Below, one piece after another: positions 1 to 10,700 of a stretch of 22,951 nucleotides of DNA (its first letter is position 1; each line of letters begins with the position of its first letter). The notes beneath the pieces were generated by a model, which saw only the letters and a program-made list of their open reading frames with translations, made no database searches and was not told the origin of the DNA. The stretch is from Silene noctiflora (lineage: Eukaryota; Streptophyta; Magnoliopsida; Caryophyllales; Caryophyllaceae): assembly GCA_009801015.1 (NCBI GenBank), contig VHZZ01004220.1:41282-64232 (forward strand), in the 5' to 3' direction. A program made the translations under genes and the position numbers.

Positions 1-121
1 CCCTTGGGTTCGATCCCCTTCTTACCACTTTGCTTATTTTAGTTAATTGGTACTTAGTGTGGTATATAAATAGTTAATTTGTTCGTTTTAAATTGAGACG
101 TTTTTAGCGAGTCAGTTGCCA
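1..121 (+). mobile_element. LTR 3' end (U5-like) remnant
   Basis: The first bases carry TTGGGTTCGATCCCC followed by an AT-rich stretch and a GCGAGTCA/GTTGCCA end. This is the usual wording of the last 100 or so bases of plant Ty3-type LTRs; the insert ending near 22378 has the same order (TGTGGATTCGACCCC, AT-rich, GCGACGACCTGTTCA). The LTR would end at one of the two CA dinucleotides at 113-114 or 120-121. The 5' part lies outside the window, so neither family nor target duplication can be checked. Confidence 0.45.
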
Positions 122-1110
122 TGCGGGAATTAGTTTCCCATGATTTTACAAAACACATGAATTGCCCAAAACGCGTTTGGTTCACATTCTGGAATTGAAT
201 TGACACAGGAGTTTCCAATTAGCTAGGGAGAGCTAGGTAATTAAACTCCTCCATAATGGAGGAGGTTAAAAATTCATGGAAAAAAAAAAGGGTGGTGCTC
301 AATCATGGACATGATTTACTCAATCATGGACACAATTGACCATTTCACCCCTAACATTTCAACATATCTTCGACAATCTAACCAACTCTTTCAACTTTCT
401 CCCTCCATTAACCACCACCCACAACCACCGCCCCCTCCCTCCATTACTCCACCGGCCACTCTCCTGCACACCGCCGGTCGACCAACACCGTCGGGTACCG
501 CCAACCGCCCAGATCCGCCCCACCCAACCTGCTGCCACCCTCTCTCGCCACCTTGCACTGTCGACAACCACCCCTTTCTGTCGCCTCCCTGCACGGCCGA
601 CTACCGACCTCCACCTCCACCACCCTAGCCACCCTTTCCCACAACCCTAATTTGCATATATCTAACTTTATTAACCCTAAATTAATTTAATCTCTTTAAT
701 TTCTTATAATTGATGCATGAATAACCAAGTTATTAGTTGATTAATGAGAGAAATAAGATTCATAAGTGATTAATTTGGTTCTAATTTGATTAATTTGGAG
801 AGAAAGTGAGGGGAANNTTTTTTTCATTGTTTTTGAGTAGAAGGGCAAGGTAAGGAAAAATAATGAAAAAAGTACATGAAAAGAGTAAAACTCGTACTTG
901 AAAGAGCAACTACGAAAAAAAATTCCATAATTTGAAGTAAGCAAACATCTTCCATTTTTACAAATCATGATTTGGAGTAATCAAACGAGGCCTTAATACT
1001 TGGATAACTCCGGTTGAAACCCTATTTTAAAAGTTTAAACTTATTTCTACCTTAACGGAGTATAGTACTATAGTTTGGCAGGTTACTCAAAAAAGGTATT
1101 GGGATTATAA
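122..1110. repeat. upstream repeat-rich DNA, possible MITE remnant
   Basis: No gene is supported here. The left part has GCGTTTGGTTCAC (about 174) and the right part AATCAAACGAGGCC (about 980), which resemble loosely inverted ends of miniature transposons often found near plant genes. No target duplication was found. A 9-bp perfect stem, CTCCTCCAT/ATGGAGGAG, sits at 246-264 and extends imperfectly to 241-269. From about 385 to 640 the plus strand is strongly C-rich (CCACC, CCTCC runs), giving overlapping proline-rich reading frames that are compositional. Two Ns lie at 816-817. The last 100 bases are the likely core promoter. Confidence 0.35.
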
Positions 1111-1117
1111 CCGTTTC

Positions 1118-1206
1118 TACCTCTCTTCTCCGCCATTTTTACTTCCATCTTCCTTCTACTCTCACTCACTCTCATTCGTCCTCCGTCTGCCGTTCTTCGT
1201 TTTTCT
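1118..1206 (+). promoter_or_regulatory. pyrimidine-rich leader and non-coding exon 1 of the ASI1-like gene
   Basis: A CT-rich run (CTCTCTTCTCCGCC, then repeated CTCACT units) begins about 300 bases before the start codon. This is typical of plant Y-patch/initiator regions and 5'UTRs. It contains no ATG and ends in a consensus donor, TCT|GTAAGT, at 1207. No clear TATA box is seen. The start coordinate is approximate; the donor is firm. It joins exon 2 at 1396 through a 189-bp 5'UTR intron (1207-1395, acceptor TGTAG). Confidence 0.55.
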
Positions 1207-1424
1207 GTAAGTCTCTTTCCATCTCATCCTTTCGCTTTTAATTTTTCGGTGCATTACAAATAAACCTTCAATTCTTAATTGATTAATCACTATATCGACT
1301 TTGAATCGATAATCTAATCAATTTCTATGTTTCTGTATTCTGCTTACATGATTATCAATCTAATTACTGTTATTGATATGGATTTTGTAATGTAGGTTAC
1401 GAATTTTTGCAATTACTACCTATA

Positions 1425-1784
1425 ATGTCGGATAAGAAAAGGAAAAATTCTAAAATTGGGGATGAGATTGAATTCAAATGGTTGAAAAGGCGAGGTCGAG
1501 CCCCTATTAGTAAAGATTTATATTATGAGTCTTTTATGTTTGATGGTGTTGAGTATTCTCTCTATGATTGCGTTTACCTCTTCAAGAGAGGCCAAAGCGA
1601 GCCGTATGTGGGTAAACTTGTTAGAATTTGGAAGGATGCCAAGACTGATGAAAGGAAGGTTAAAGTTCTTTGGTTTTTTCGGCCTTCCGAAATTTCTAAT
1701 TACTTGCAAGGTCTGAATGTGCTTAAGAATGAAATCTTTTTGGGAACTGGTGTTGGCCCTGGCTTGACCAATATTAATCCCCTG
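1425..1784 (+). CDS. ASI1: coding exon 2: N-terminus and first part of BAH
   Basis: Encodes residues 1-120, starting MSDKKRKNSK after acceptor TGTAG at 1395. BAH hallmarks are FDGVEYSLYDCVYL, EPYVGKLVRIW and KVLWFFRPSEI; the exon ends NINPL at donor CTG|GTAATG in phase 0. Reading on into intron 2 adds 21 residues and stops at TAA 1848-1850, so retention or early polyadenylation would give only half a BAH domain. Confidence 0.9.
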
Positions 1785-4700
1785 GTAATGTTATTTACAA
1801 TACTCTTGTTTTATCACTGTTATCCTGATTTGTGCTTTATCTCTCTTTAATTTGCTTGATTATGTTCCCTGTGTGGTATATAGTTGACTTGTAGTTAGGT
1901 TTTCGTATTTTTTCTTACTTGCGACTAATTTTCCCTCATTTTTGTTGATTGATTGTTAGCATGCTTCTGGTCTGCCAATTAGACGTGTTTACATTTTTCG
2001 TCCCTTGGAGTTGGTATGGCTGGAAGGTTATGAGTTACTGGAGGCGTAGTCTCTTCTTCATTGGCAGGTTTTTATTTTGGGTGGATTATAGGCTTTGGTT
2101 TTAAAGTATGCGGGAAATTATTTTGTGGAGTAAATTGTTGGAAAAATGTATTGGCTGAAACTTGTAAGGAAGATTCATAATAAGGTTGTTTTAGGAGACC
2201 AATGGAAGCATATGTTCCAGGAAATGGATGGAAATGGATGTACTCGCATGAAACTCGTCAAGGATCAGAACCCAATCAAAAACAGCAGAGCAATCCCACA
2301 ATGAGGTCTACTGCATGATCATCATATGAAACTGGATATAGGTGTAATAATGACTGGATTTTTTTTTATTAAAACAGACGATAAAAAACAATCTATATAA
2401 TACTTTAATAGTAAATTAGTAAGGATAAGAAAGCATAGAAAAGTAGAAAACCCTTTTTTTAAAGAAGCAATTGGGAAAAAAAAAAGCAATAACAAAAATA
2501 ATAATATCAACCAAACAATAAGATACAGAAAAAATGATTACTAGGAAAAAGAAAGTTAAACTAACATTAATATTAAAAAAGATTGTGAAGTGTGTAATTT
2601 GTTCTTACATCAAGTAATAGGATAGGATGTATTGAAAGATGGTTAATATTTTTTTTTATTGGTAAGTCTTAAATTAACTATTTCTCCATATGATTCCAAG
2701 ATTTGTATTTGTCAATTCTCTTTTGGTTGCGGTGATCTTTCACCACCATACGTGGCTTGTTGTTTTATATGATAACTTTGCAAACATAATCTTTCTTGCT
2801 GCTGTTCATTGTTGTTTGCTTTGCATATTTGAAGCTACAATAGTGTTTTGTTATGGAAATACCTTACCCAGCCATTTGTGAAATTGCGGGAGCCTTTGAG
2901 GTATTGGGTTAATGTTATTGTTTATATAATGGATCTATGTGAAAAATTTTCTCGTAGTTATTTGCACTTTGTGGTATATGCTGACATGATTATATTAGAG
3001 TGGGATTCATTAAGTTTAAATGATAAAAAATTGAGAGCCTGTCTTATTTTAGAAATGTGCTCAAAAATTAAGAGAATAATCTTATAACTTAGGAGTTTGG
3101 AAAGGATTGAAGCAAACGAAGAAAACAACTAATAATGTAGAGAACAATCTTTTGTGCCACTCCTTGTTTTTTTGGGATGCTAATGGATAACAGTAATATC
3201 TTACATCATGGGCTCTTACAATGGCCAAGCTAAGGACTTATTGAGAAATGTAATGCCCAATATTGGATAATAGTAATATCTTACATCATGGGCTCTTACA
3301 ATGGCCAAGCTAAGGACTTATGAGAAATGTAATATCTTACATCATGGGATTTTACATTACTACTTCTAAATTGCCTTTTGGAGTTCTTTATTCCCTAAAA
3401 CCTTGTGGATTTGAAAGGAAATGAACTAGAGAGAAATAAAGGAAAGTTATTTTCTTTATTTGGTAGCAAAATGGAGGTGGAAGGATTTGAAGGGGAGGAT
3501 AATGAATCCCTCAATCTCCCTCCTACACTACAAATTAAAATATCTCTAATAAAGAAAAGACGTGGAGAGAAACTCTCCCCCTCCATTATGTTCCTTCATT
3601 CCATGTCTCCTTCCCTTCCCTCCCTTTTTCCTATCCAAACTTTGAGACATTAATTTTCACGGTGGATGATTTTAGGAAGAAACTAGAGATATTGGAAATG
3701 GCGGAGAAATGATTAAAGGGAAGTTTCAAAGTTTGGAACTTATATATGTGCTTAAGCTTATAGACAAGTGCAAGCGCAACGAAAACCTCTACTCTATTGA
3801 ATAAAGTAATACATAAATTAACCTTTCTTTTGAATCAAAAGAGTGAACCGTTTTTTATGAGGGTGAATGCTTCACGATAATTGCATATGCTAGATAATTG
3901 CGTATGCTATGTATTGGATTAGGGCCTAATTGTTTATTGGGTTGGAGTACATCAAATATGTGCGTTGTAAAAGTAAGTTTAAGTGAGCCTTTTACCATGC
4001 ACAAGGATGTGTTTTTTTGGGTTGCATCTTGTTTTTGCAAAATTGAAGTTGTCATAGACATTTGGGTAAGACTCTTTTCTACAATATGGCGGAGAATAGG
4101 CTTTAAGGGATTACCTTCTTACCTCTCGACTGTTTCATATTACTTGGTGTCGTGTTTTCTTCAGCTTTCTCATTTGCCTTTTATTGCAAAACAAAGAATG
4201 AGAATCTATATCCCGAATTTATCCAAAATGATTAATAAACATCATGATCACTCGTATTATAAAGCAAAATCGGTCATATGTATGAAATGTGGACTTGAAT
4301 CAAGTTGCGATGAGATGATGTGAATACCATGCCATAATGTAAAGCTATTTTAATGTTGCCCTATATTGTAACACAATATCTCTTGCGAATCTATGTCTAG
4401 GAGAGATAAGGGTGATGGTGGAAGCTCAACAAGCTCTAGCTCTTTTGGCTTAAGTTTTGTGGCTTCTCCTTAAACTTAATTGTGTACTTGTTGAGCTTGT
4501 TAAATCTATTTCATTAATCCAAGCCTAAGCTCATTAATTCGCATTGCTTAATCACATAAGCTATCTTGAATTTATGGAATCTTTGTTTTCTTGTAATGTC
4601 ATCAACTAATGAGTGGCGCACTAGCCAGAATGTCTCGTCACACATTAAATATGCCTTCTAGATAATAGATAGCTAGCAAGGGATACTAAGATTCAATTTC

Positions 4701-7700
4701 CATATTTTTTTCCTTTCTTTTATTTTGCCCTTCTCTCTTGAAAATTATAATTACTTTTACACTTTTAATGTGTTCATCCTCTTTAATTTCCAAAAAGGCA
4801 ATAAACAATTTCACTTGAAATACAATTTTCTGTTTCAAAAACGGCACGCCTCTCATCGTGTGTCAGTATCGTGCGGGACCTTATTGGGTTTTTCTGCACC
4901 CAATTCTAGGAATTATTTATATATGATACTATAACAAGAATATAGAGTGCCTTCAGATTGTAGATTGTTGCCTATGTTGGAGTAAAGAGTTGGATGCGCG
5001 TACAAAAGACTCATTTGTTGTTTTCTGATGACCTATAATGAAAGGTACATTGTAAATTGCCATGAGAGAAGAATGCTAACAATAAAAAAAAAACATAGAA
5101 AGTGGGTTGTTTGATTAATTCCTCCATACTCTAGAGATAGAGATGTGGGTTGTTTAATTGATTCCTCCATACTCTAGAGATAGAGATAATTGAAAATACA
5201 ACATTTGATATTATGAGAGTTGTGTTTCGTGATGGTTAGGCACAACTTTTTAAACCACTCTATGTTGTAATATGACTTGGTCCGTTTAACTCGCTCGGAG
5301 TTGAGTTGTGCTTTGATCTCGCCAACCTTATGACTATGTTGCTCCAACTCCAACTCTAAGGGAATACAACATTTAATATTATGAGAGTTGTGTTTTGTGA
5401 TGATTAGGCACAACTTTTGAAACCACTCTTTGTTGTAACATGACTTGGTCGGTTTGACACTCGTAGAGCTGTGCTTTGATCTCTCTAACCTTGACGATAG
5501 AGTTGTTCATGAACGAGACGGCCCCATAGGCCCGTTTGGCCCGTTAACAAAGCGGGCGTGGACAACGTATTTTCCAAAATTTACAAAGGCCCGGCCCGCA
5601 TCCGGCTCAATCCCGCATTTGATCACCCATGCAGTTGACGACTATTTTGCTCAAACTTATCTCGAAGTGTCTAACGTAACATGTTGCCAATGTCGTAGGG
5701 TTAGGCATGACTATTATTTGAAGCAATTCATGTTTTAATTTAAAATGATGTGTCACGTGTTGTGTCGTGCCGAGATGTTGGATATTGGACTCGCAACTCG
5801 TAGACAAAGTGAAGTGTCAAAGTAACACTTAAGTATTTGATGTGTTGGTTTGGCACCATTACACATCTATGTAAGGGGAGTTGGGTATACACAACGTCCT
5901 CACTCTTACTATGACGAAGTTGAAAGGGACGTTGTGGCATACATTTGAGTTTTCAAACCCTCAAGTGGGGGGTTCCATACATGACTCTTTAAGAAGGTGC
6001 TTTTGCCTTTTAAGAAGAGTTCGATGTGCCCGCTGATTCTGTTCATGTCAATTCAGGAAGCAATTGCTGGAAAGTGCAATGTTATGTGCATCTCAATGGA
6101 TGACAGGAATCGACAACCATCTAATGACGAACTTGAGTTGGCGGACTATGTGTTTTATCGCACCTTTGATGTCAAAAATCTTTCAATTTCAGATAAGCTG
6201 GATGAAAAGATAGCCATGATTGATGGTGTGTCCTTGCGTTTCGAAATCTGTTCAGTTATTACTTTCGTGAGAACCATTTTGTAGTGACGCTTTTCTTTTA
6301 TCTGCTTACCTGTCACAGTTGAATTGTTGTTGAACAAAAAAATTCTTCAATCAGTGGACCTTGCTAAGTTAGATAGTGCGAATGTGACAGCTGATGTGAA
6401 ACCATTGATTTCTGCCAAAGATGATGTCGCGGCAGATACATTAGTAGATGTGGCTAATAAATCTGTTTTGGTAGCGGGTGTAGAGAAAACGGGAACTCCA
6501 AATAAAGACACTGAGGACAGTGATAGAGATGTTAAGTTTGATGCTGGTTTAGGTTCCTTATTGGGTTATGAAAATAAGCAATTAACAGAAAAAGGTGATG
6601 TTGCTTCCAATGAGAATTCGAGTGTGGTTCCTTCTACATCTGAATGTGTGTTGGGAAATGGTCAGCAAATCAATTCAAAGTCTTCTTATTTAAAGCAAAC
6701 TGAATTGAATAAGGTTGGTGAAGGTACAGTGACTGTTACTGCCACTGAAAATGGAAAGCCAGAACCAAATAATGATGTTAAAAAGCGCACTGTTGTTGCA
6801 GATAAAGATAAAGCTAAGTCTGAGGATAGACCATCTAAGAAACTTAAGCTTGATGTTACTGCTAAAAAATCGATCGTCAGTGGTACTAAGAAATCTGTCA
6901 ATGTTTCTCCGGCCAGTAATAATGTTTTACGATCTGTTGCTTGTGCTGCTGAAATTGCTGATGGAGGCAAGTTGACTGGTGAGTCTGAAAGTATAAGTGG
7001 TATTCCTCTTGGGAAGCAGAAGTTCAATCGTCCGGCAAATGGCAAATCTGGTGACAGACCTGATGACAAAGTATCTGTTAAACAATCAAAAGACAAAAAC
7101 ATAGGTAACTCTGTCAGTAAGGCTCCTCATCGTCCTGGTGGAGCTGCAGAATCCAAGGATAGAGTAAAGTTATTAAGAGAGCGGGATGGTACAAGCGAAG
7201 GAATTTCCAAGAAAAGGAAGACCAATAATTTTAGTGAACATCCATCTACTAACAAATTGGGTAAAGAGATCAAGCAACCCAAAGATAAGGAGGTTGGAGG
7301 TTATGCCCAAGTTAAAGAAGTCACTCTGCCACCACTCGTAAGTTCTATTGCTTTTATATACGTGATTTACAATCCCATGCTAGCCTCATAGTCTTAATTA
7401 AATATGATTAGATAACTATTTTTTCATTCATTCTCCATTAGACTCCTTTCCGTCCTTTTTTTTGCGTCCACTATCAACAATCAAAGCTGATATAGTAAAT
7501 CCTTGGTATTTTATGGATTAGAGTTCAAGAGCCTTAACTCATTTCTAGAATCGTCCCAACAAATGGTTGTTCAATTAGGTTAAATATATATTGTTTGAGT
7601 GAGAGAATGCGGATTAATGAACACTATGGGGGCGCCAATGCACAAACCCTAATCAAATCAGTGTTAGAGGTGATGAGTATACAAAAGACAAAGATGATTA

Positions 7701-10700
7701 AGTTCTTAAGCTCTTGTGAGTAATCTTTTGGATAAAGAGAAGAGAAGTTCATGGTTAGGTGAAGGTGAAGGTGAAAGTGGAACATTTAACTCCAACGGAG
7801 AAGCAAACAACTTATGAAGTATATCAATTCCAATGCATAAAAGGAATATATGATCAAACATATGACCAAAGTTATGTTTCAAGTGTCATACGTGTCGTTT
7901 AAAAAAAATGCGACACTTGAATACGGTTAACAATGTATCTCGACGATAAGTAGACACTAGACACACACATGACTAAGACGGTATGGGCATGTGATACGGA
8001 GACTGGTTAATGCCCCTGTTAGGAGGCTCGAAAATTGAAAATTGGTGAGGGAAAATATTATGGGGGCGGAGGACGTCCAGATAAAACATGGATAAAGGAT
8101 TGTAAATGATGATTCGTGTTAACGCTTCCTCCCCATTTGCACGGTAATAAAAATTATGGATCTTCATCTTCTATAATCATCTTCGTTTATTTTTTAAGTG
8201 GCTTTGATTCATGGCGGGACTTCTTAAGCTCTCAATATTCCTCAAGGCCTCAACACACAATCTATGGGGAATTCACTTGTTAACTTCTTTAATGAACCTT
8301 TAGGTCTATTTGCCATTGGCAATAACATGTTTAAATGAAGATGATGTTTTTCATTTTTATGAATACGGTAAACACCCAATTTTCACAAATAAGTTTGATT
8401 TCGAACCAAAATGTTTTTTTTTTTCCTCATAATTTTAACATTATTTATAAAAAAAGATTCTATAGAGTCTTAGTACACAAAATATTAAAATGAACTGTTT
8501 CACAAATTTACCTAATCCAACCCTTATTTATCATTTCTTCTAAGCTTAAAGATACAATGATAAACGACTTGAAGAACACCCATTCGATATAAAGCACAAA
8601 AATGTCATTGGATTCTCTGCCCCAAACTTCTATTCATAGAATTGTGTATGCTTCGTTGGATGTGTGGCCACACAAGAAATGATAATAGGATAGTAGGTTC
8701 ACGAACGAGGTGGTCCGAGAGAAAGTAGGTTGATAGTAGAATAGTAGGTTGACGAACGAGGTGGTCCGAGAGAAAGTAGGCGTTGCGTCGATTGAAGATA
8801 AGATGAGGGAAAACCGTTTAAGGTGGTTTGGCCATGTGCGGCGGAAAGCGCCGAAGGCACCGGTGAGGAGAAATGGAGAACTGGGAGTTGGGGAATGGAT
8901 AATATTGTTAGGGGAAGAGGAAGACCGAAACAAACATGATTAAGAGTAATTGAAAGCGATATCTTTTGGCAATTAATAAGAGTATGGCGAGTGAGAGGGT
9001 ATTGTGGAGAGAAAGAAACCATGTTGAAGATTTAGTTCGAGTTTTTGGATATTTACTTATGTTTTATCATTTTTTCTTAAAGATTTATTTATTTATTTTT
9101 AAAACTGTTTTGCCCCTATAATCTTGGTTTTCACGTTTTTCTTACCTTTTATTTTATTTTTTGCACACACTTGTTTTGTTTATCATTTATCTATTTTACC
9201 TTATTTCATTTATTTACCTTTGACCGTATTTGCGGATTCAAACGTATACGGATTCAGGTAATGATTATCTACGTTACTCCGACACTTCACTTAACTGTCG
9301 TGTTGCGTGTCGGACACGTGTCGATGTCCGACACGACACTTCGACACTTCAATTTAGACCACAAAATAGGAAAATTCACCCAAAATAGCCGCGTGTCAGT
9401 GTCCGACACGTGTCGGAGAGTCGAAGTAACACAAATGATTATTAAAATATTAATATTTTTAATTAAAAATTAATTTTATGTAAATTTTATATCATTAAAT
9501 AATAAAATAATTATTAAAATAATGAATGTAATAATAATATTTAATATTAAATATGATTTAATTTTAAAAATTATGTTTTTTGGGATGAAAAATGATAAAA
9601 TAAAAAACGTCATAAACTTTTTTTTGGCCCCGTTTCTGACCTTAACCCGACACGAGACCCATATGACCTCCCCGTATTCGACCAGGCCGACCTGCCGGAC
9701 TCGTTTGACACCGCGTTTGACAGGTCTAAATGTTACATGTGCATTAATTGAGATCGCAGTATTAAATCGCGTTAGTGTCACTATTTACCGTAGCTTATTT
9801 TTGCATCACTCATGTAAGCCATGTCGATTTCGAATTGGCTTTAAATAGCCTAGTATTGGCCAAGTCGTGTGTAATATCAGCAATCGTTCAAAGTTTGTGT
9901 ATCGGAAAAGATCGAGGCGGAATCTTGAACATCTGTTACGTAAGGTCGCATAACAACCAAGGTTTAATACCATGATATTCCCGATTCAAGCTTCACGAAT
10001 ATGATATGTATGTTGTATGGTGGGAGTTACCAGAAGAAAAACTGAGTGAAGATGTGACATTTGCTGGTAGATGTTAACAATATTAAGATAGTAAAGGATA
10101 AAGCAAGAGTTTGGGAAGTTGGTTTAGGATTGGGTAAGATTAAGATTTAAGTTGATTGTAATAAGGTAGCTACGTAACTAAGAGGAGGCAATTTTTTGGT
10201 TTGAGAAACTTGAAGTGGTTACACTAAAAGACCCGAAATTTGGTGAAGAAAATTGTGAAATGATTGGATTAGATATCCAAATTACCCTTTTCTATACACT
10301 TTTCCTAAATATCTTTTAACTTTTTGGATTTAAATAAGAATCCTGCTCATATTTTTTATATTTGAACTATTTGCACCTACTACTAGTTATTAATAGAATT
10401 TTTTTTCTTAAATGGGGTTCTAAAGGAAAGTATTTACAAAAATGGAGTTTATTTCAAACTATTTACAAGAAATGGGTCCACGTCATCGGTTTTGGATTTT
10501 TCACATGTTTTGGAACTATTCGCTATGTGAAATAGCGAGAGGTACACATGAGCCGTTTTATTTTATGTTCTGAAAGTTCACATGTTGTTGTGTTAGCAGC
10601 TTTTTTCTTCCCAAAGCAACCGTCACTCACATCTCTGAAATCCCCTTCCTTTTTCTTGATATGTACTTGTGTGTTACTCCTTAATTTTCTCCCCAAAACA

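Noticed and set aside
1..27. tRNA T-arm-like GGGTTCGATCCC near the window start
   Set aside because: No other tRNA arms or acceptor stem are present upstream or downstream; the wording fits an LTR U5 end better.
305..650. Overlapping proline-rich open frames
   Set aside because: They arise from a C-rich CCACC/CCTCC tract, are open in several frames and on both strands, and have no domain or gene context.
2690..3087. Open frames suggesting an extra exon in intron 2
   Set aside because: BAH is complete when exon 2 joins exon 3 directly (NINPL-EAIAGKC), so no coding exon is needed here.
3898..4323. 141-codon plus-strand open frame in intron 2
   Set aside because: No recognisable motif, composition like translated AT-rich DNA, and located within an intron whose flanking exons join in frame.
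6686..7102. 138-codon minus-strand open frame
   Set aside because: It is the antisense shadow of ASI1-like exon 4, whose composition keeps the opposite strand open.
8634..9022. Minus-strand open frames opposite the LINE fragment
   Set aside because: Antisense of the RTE C-terminal region; apparent repeats in the peptide only mirror the 51-bp duplication.
9522..9848. Open frames on both strands around 9.5-9.8 kb
   Set aside because: AT-rich sequence and a GC-rich repeat end; the two strands mirror each other and no protein family is visible.
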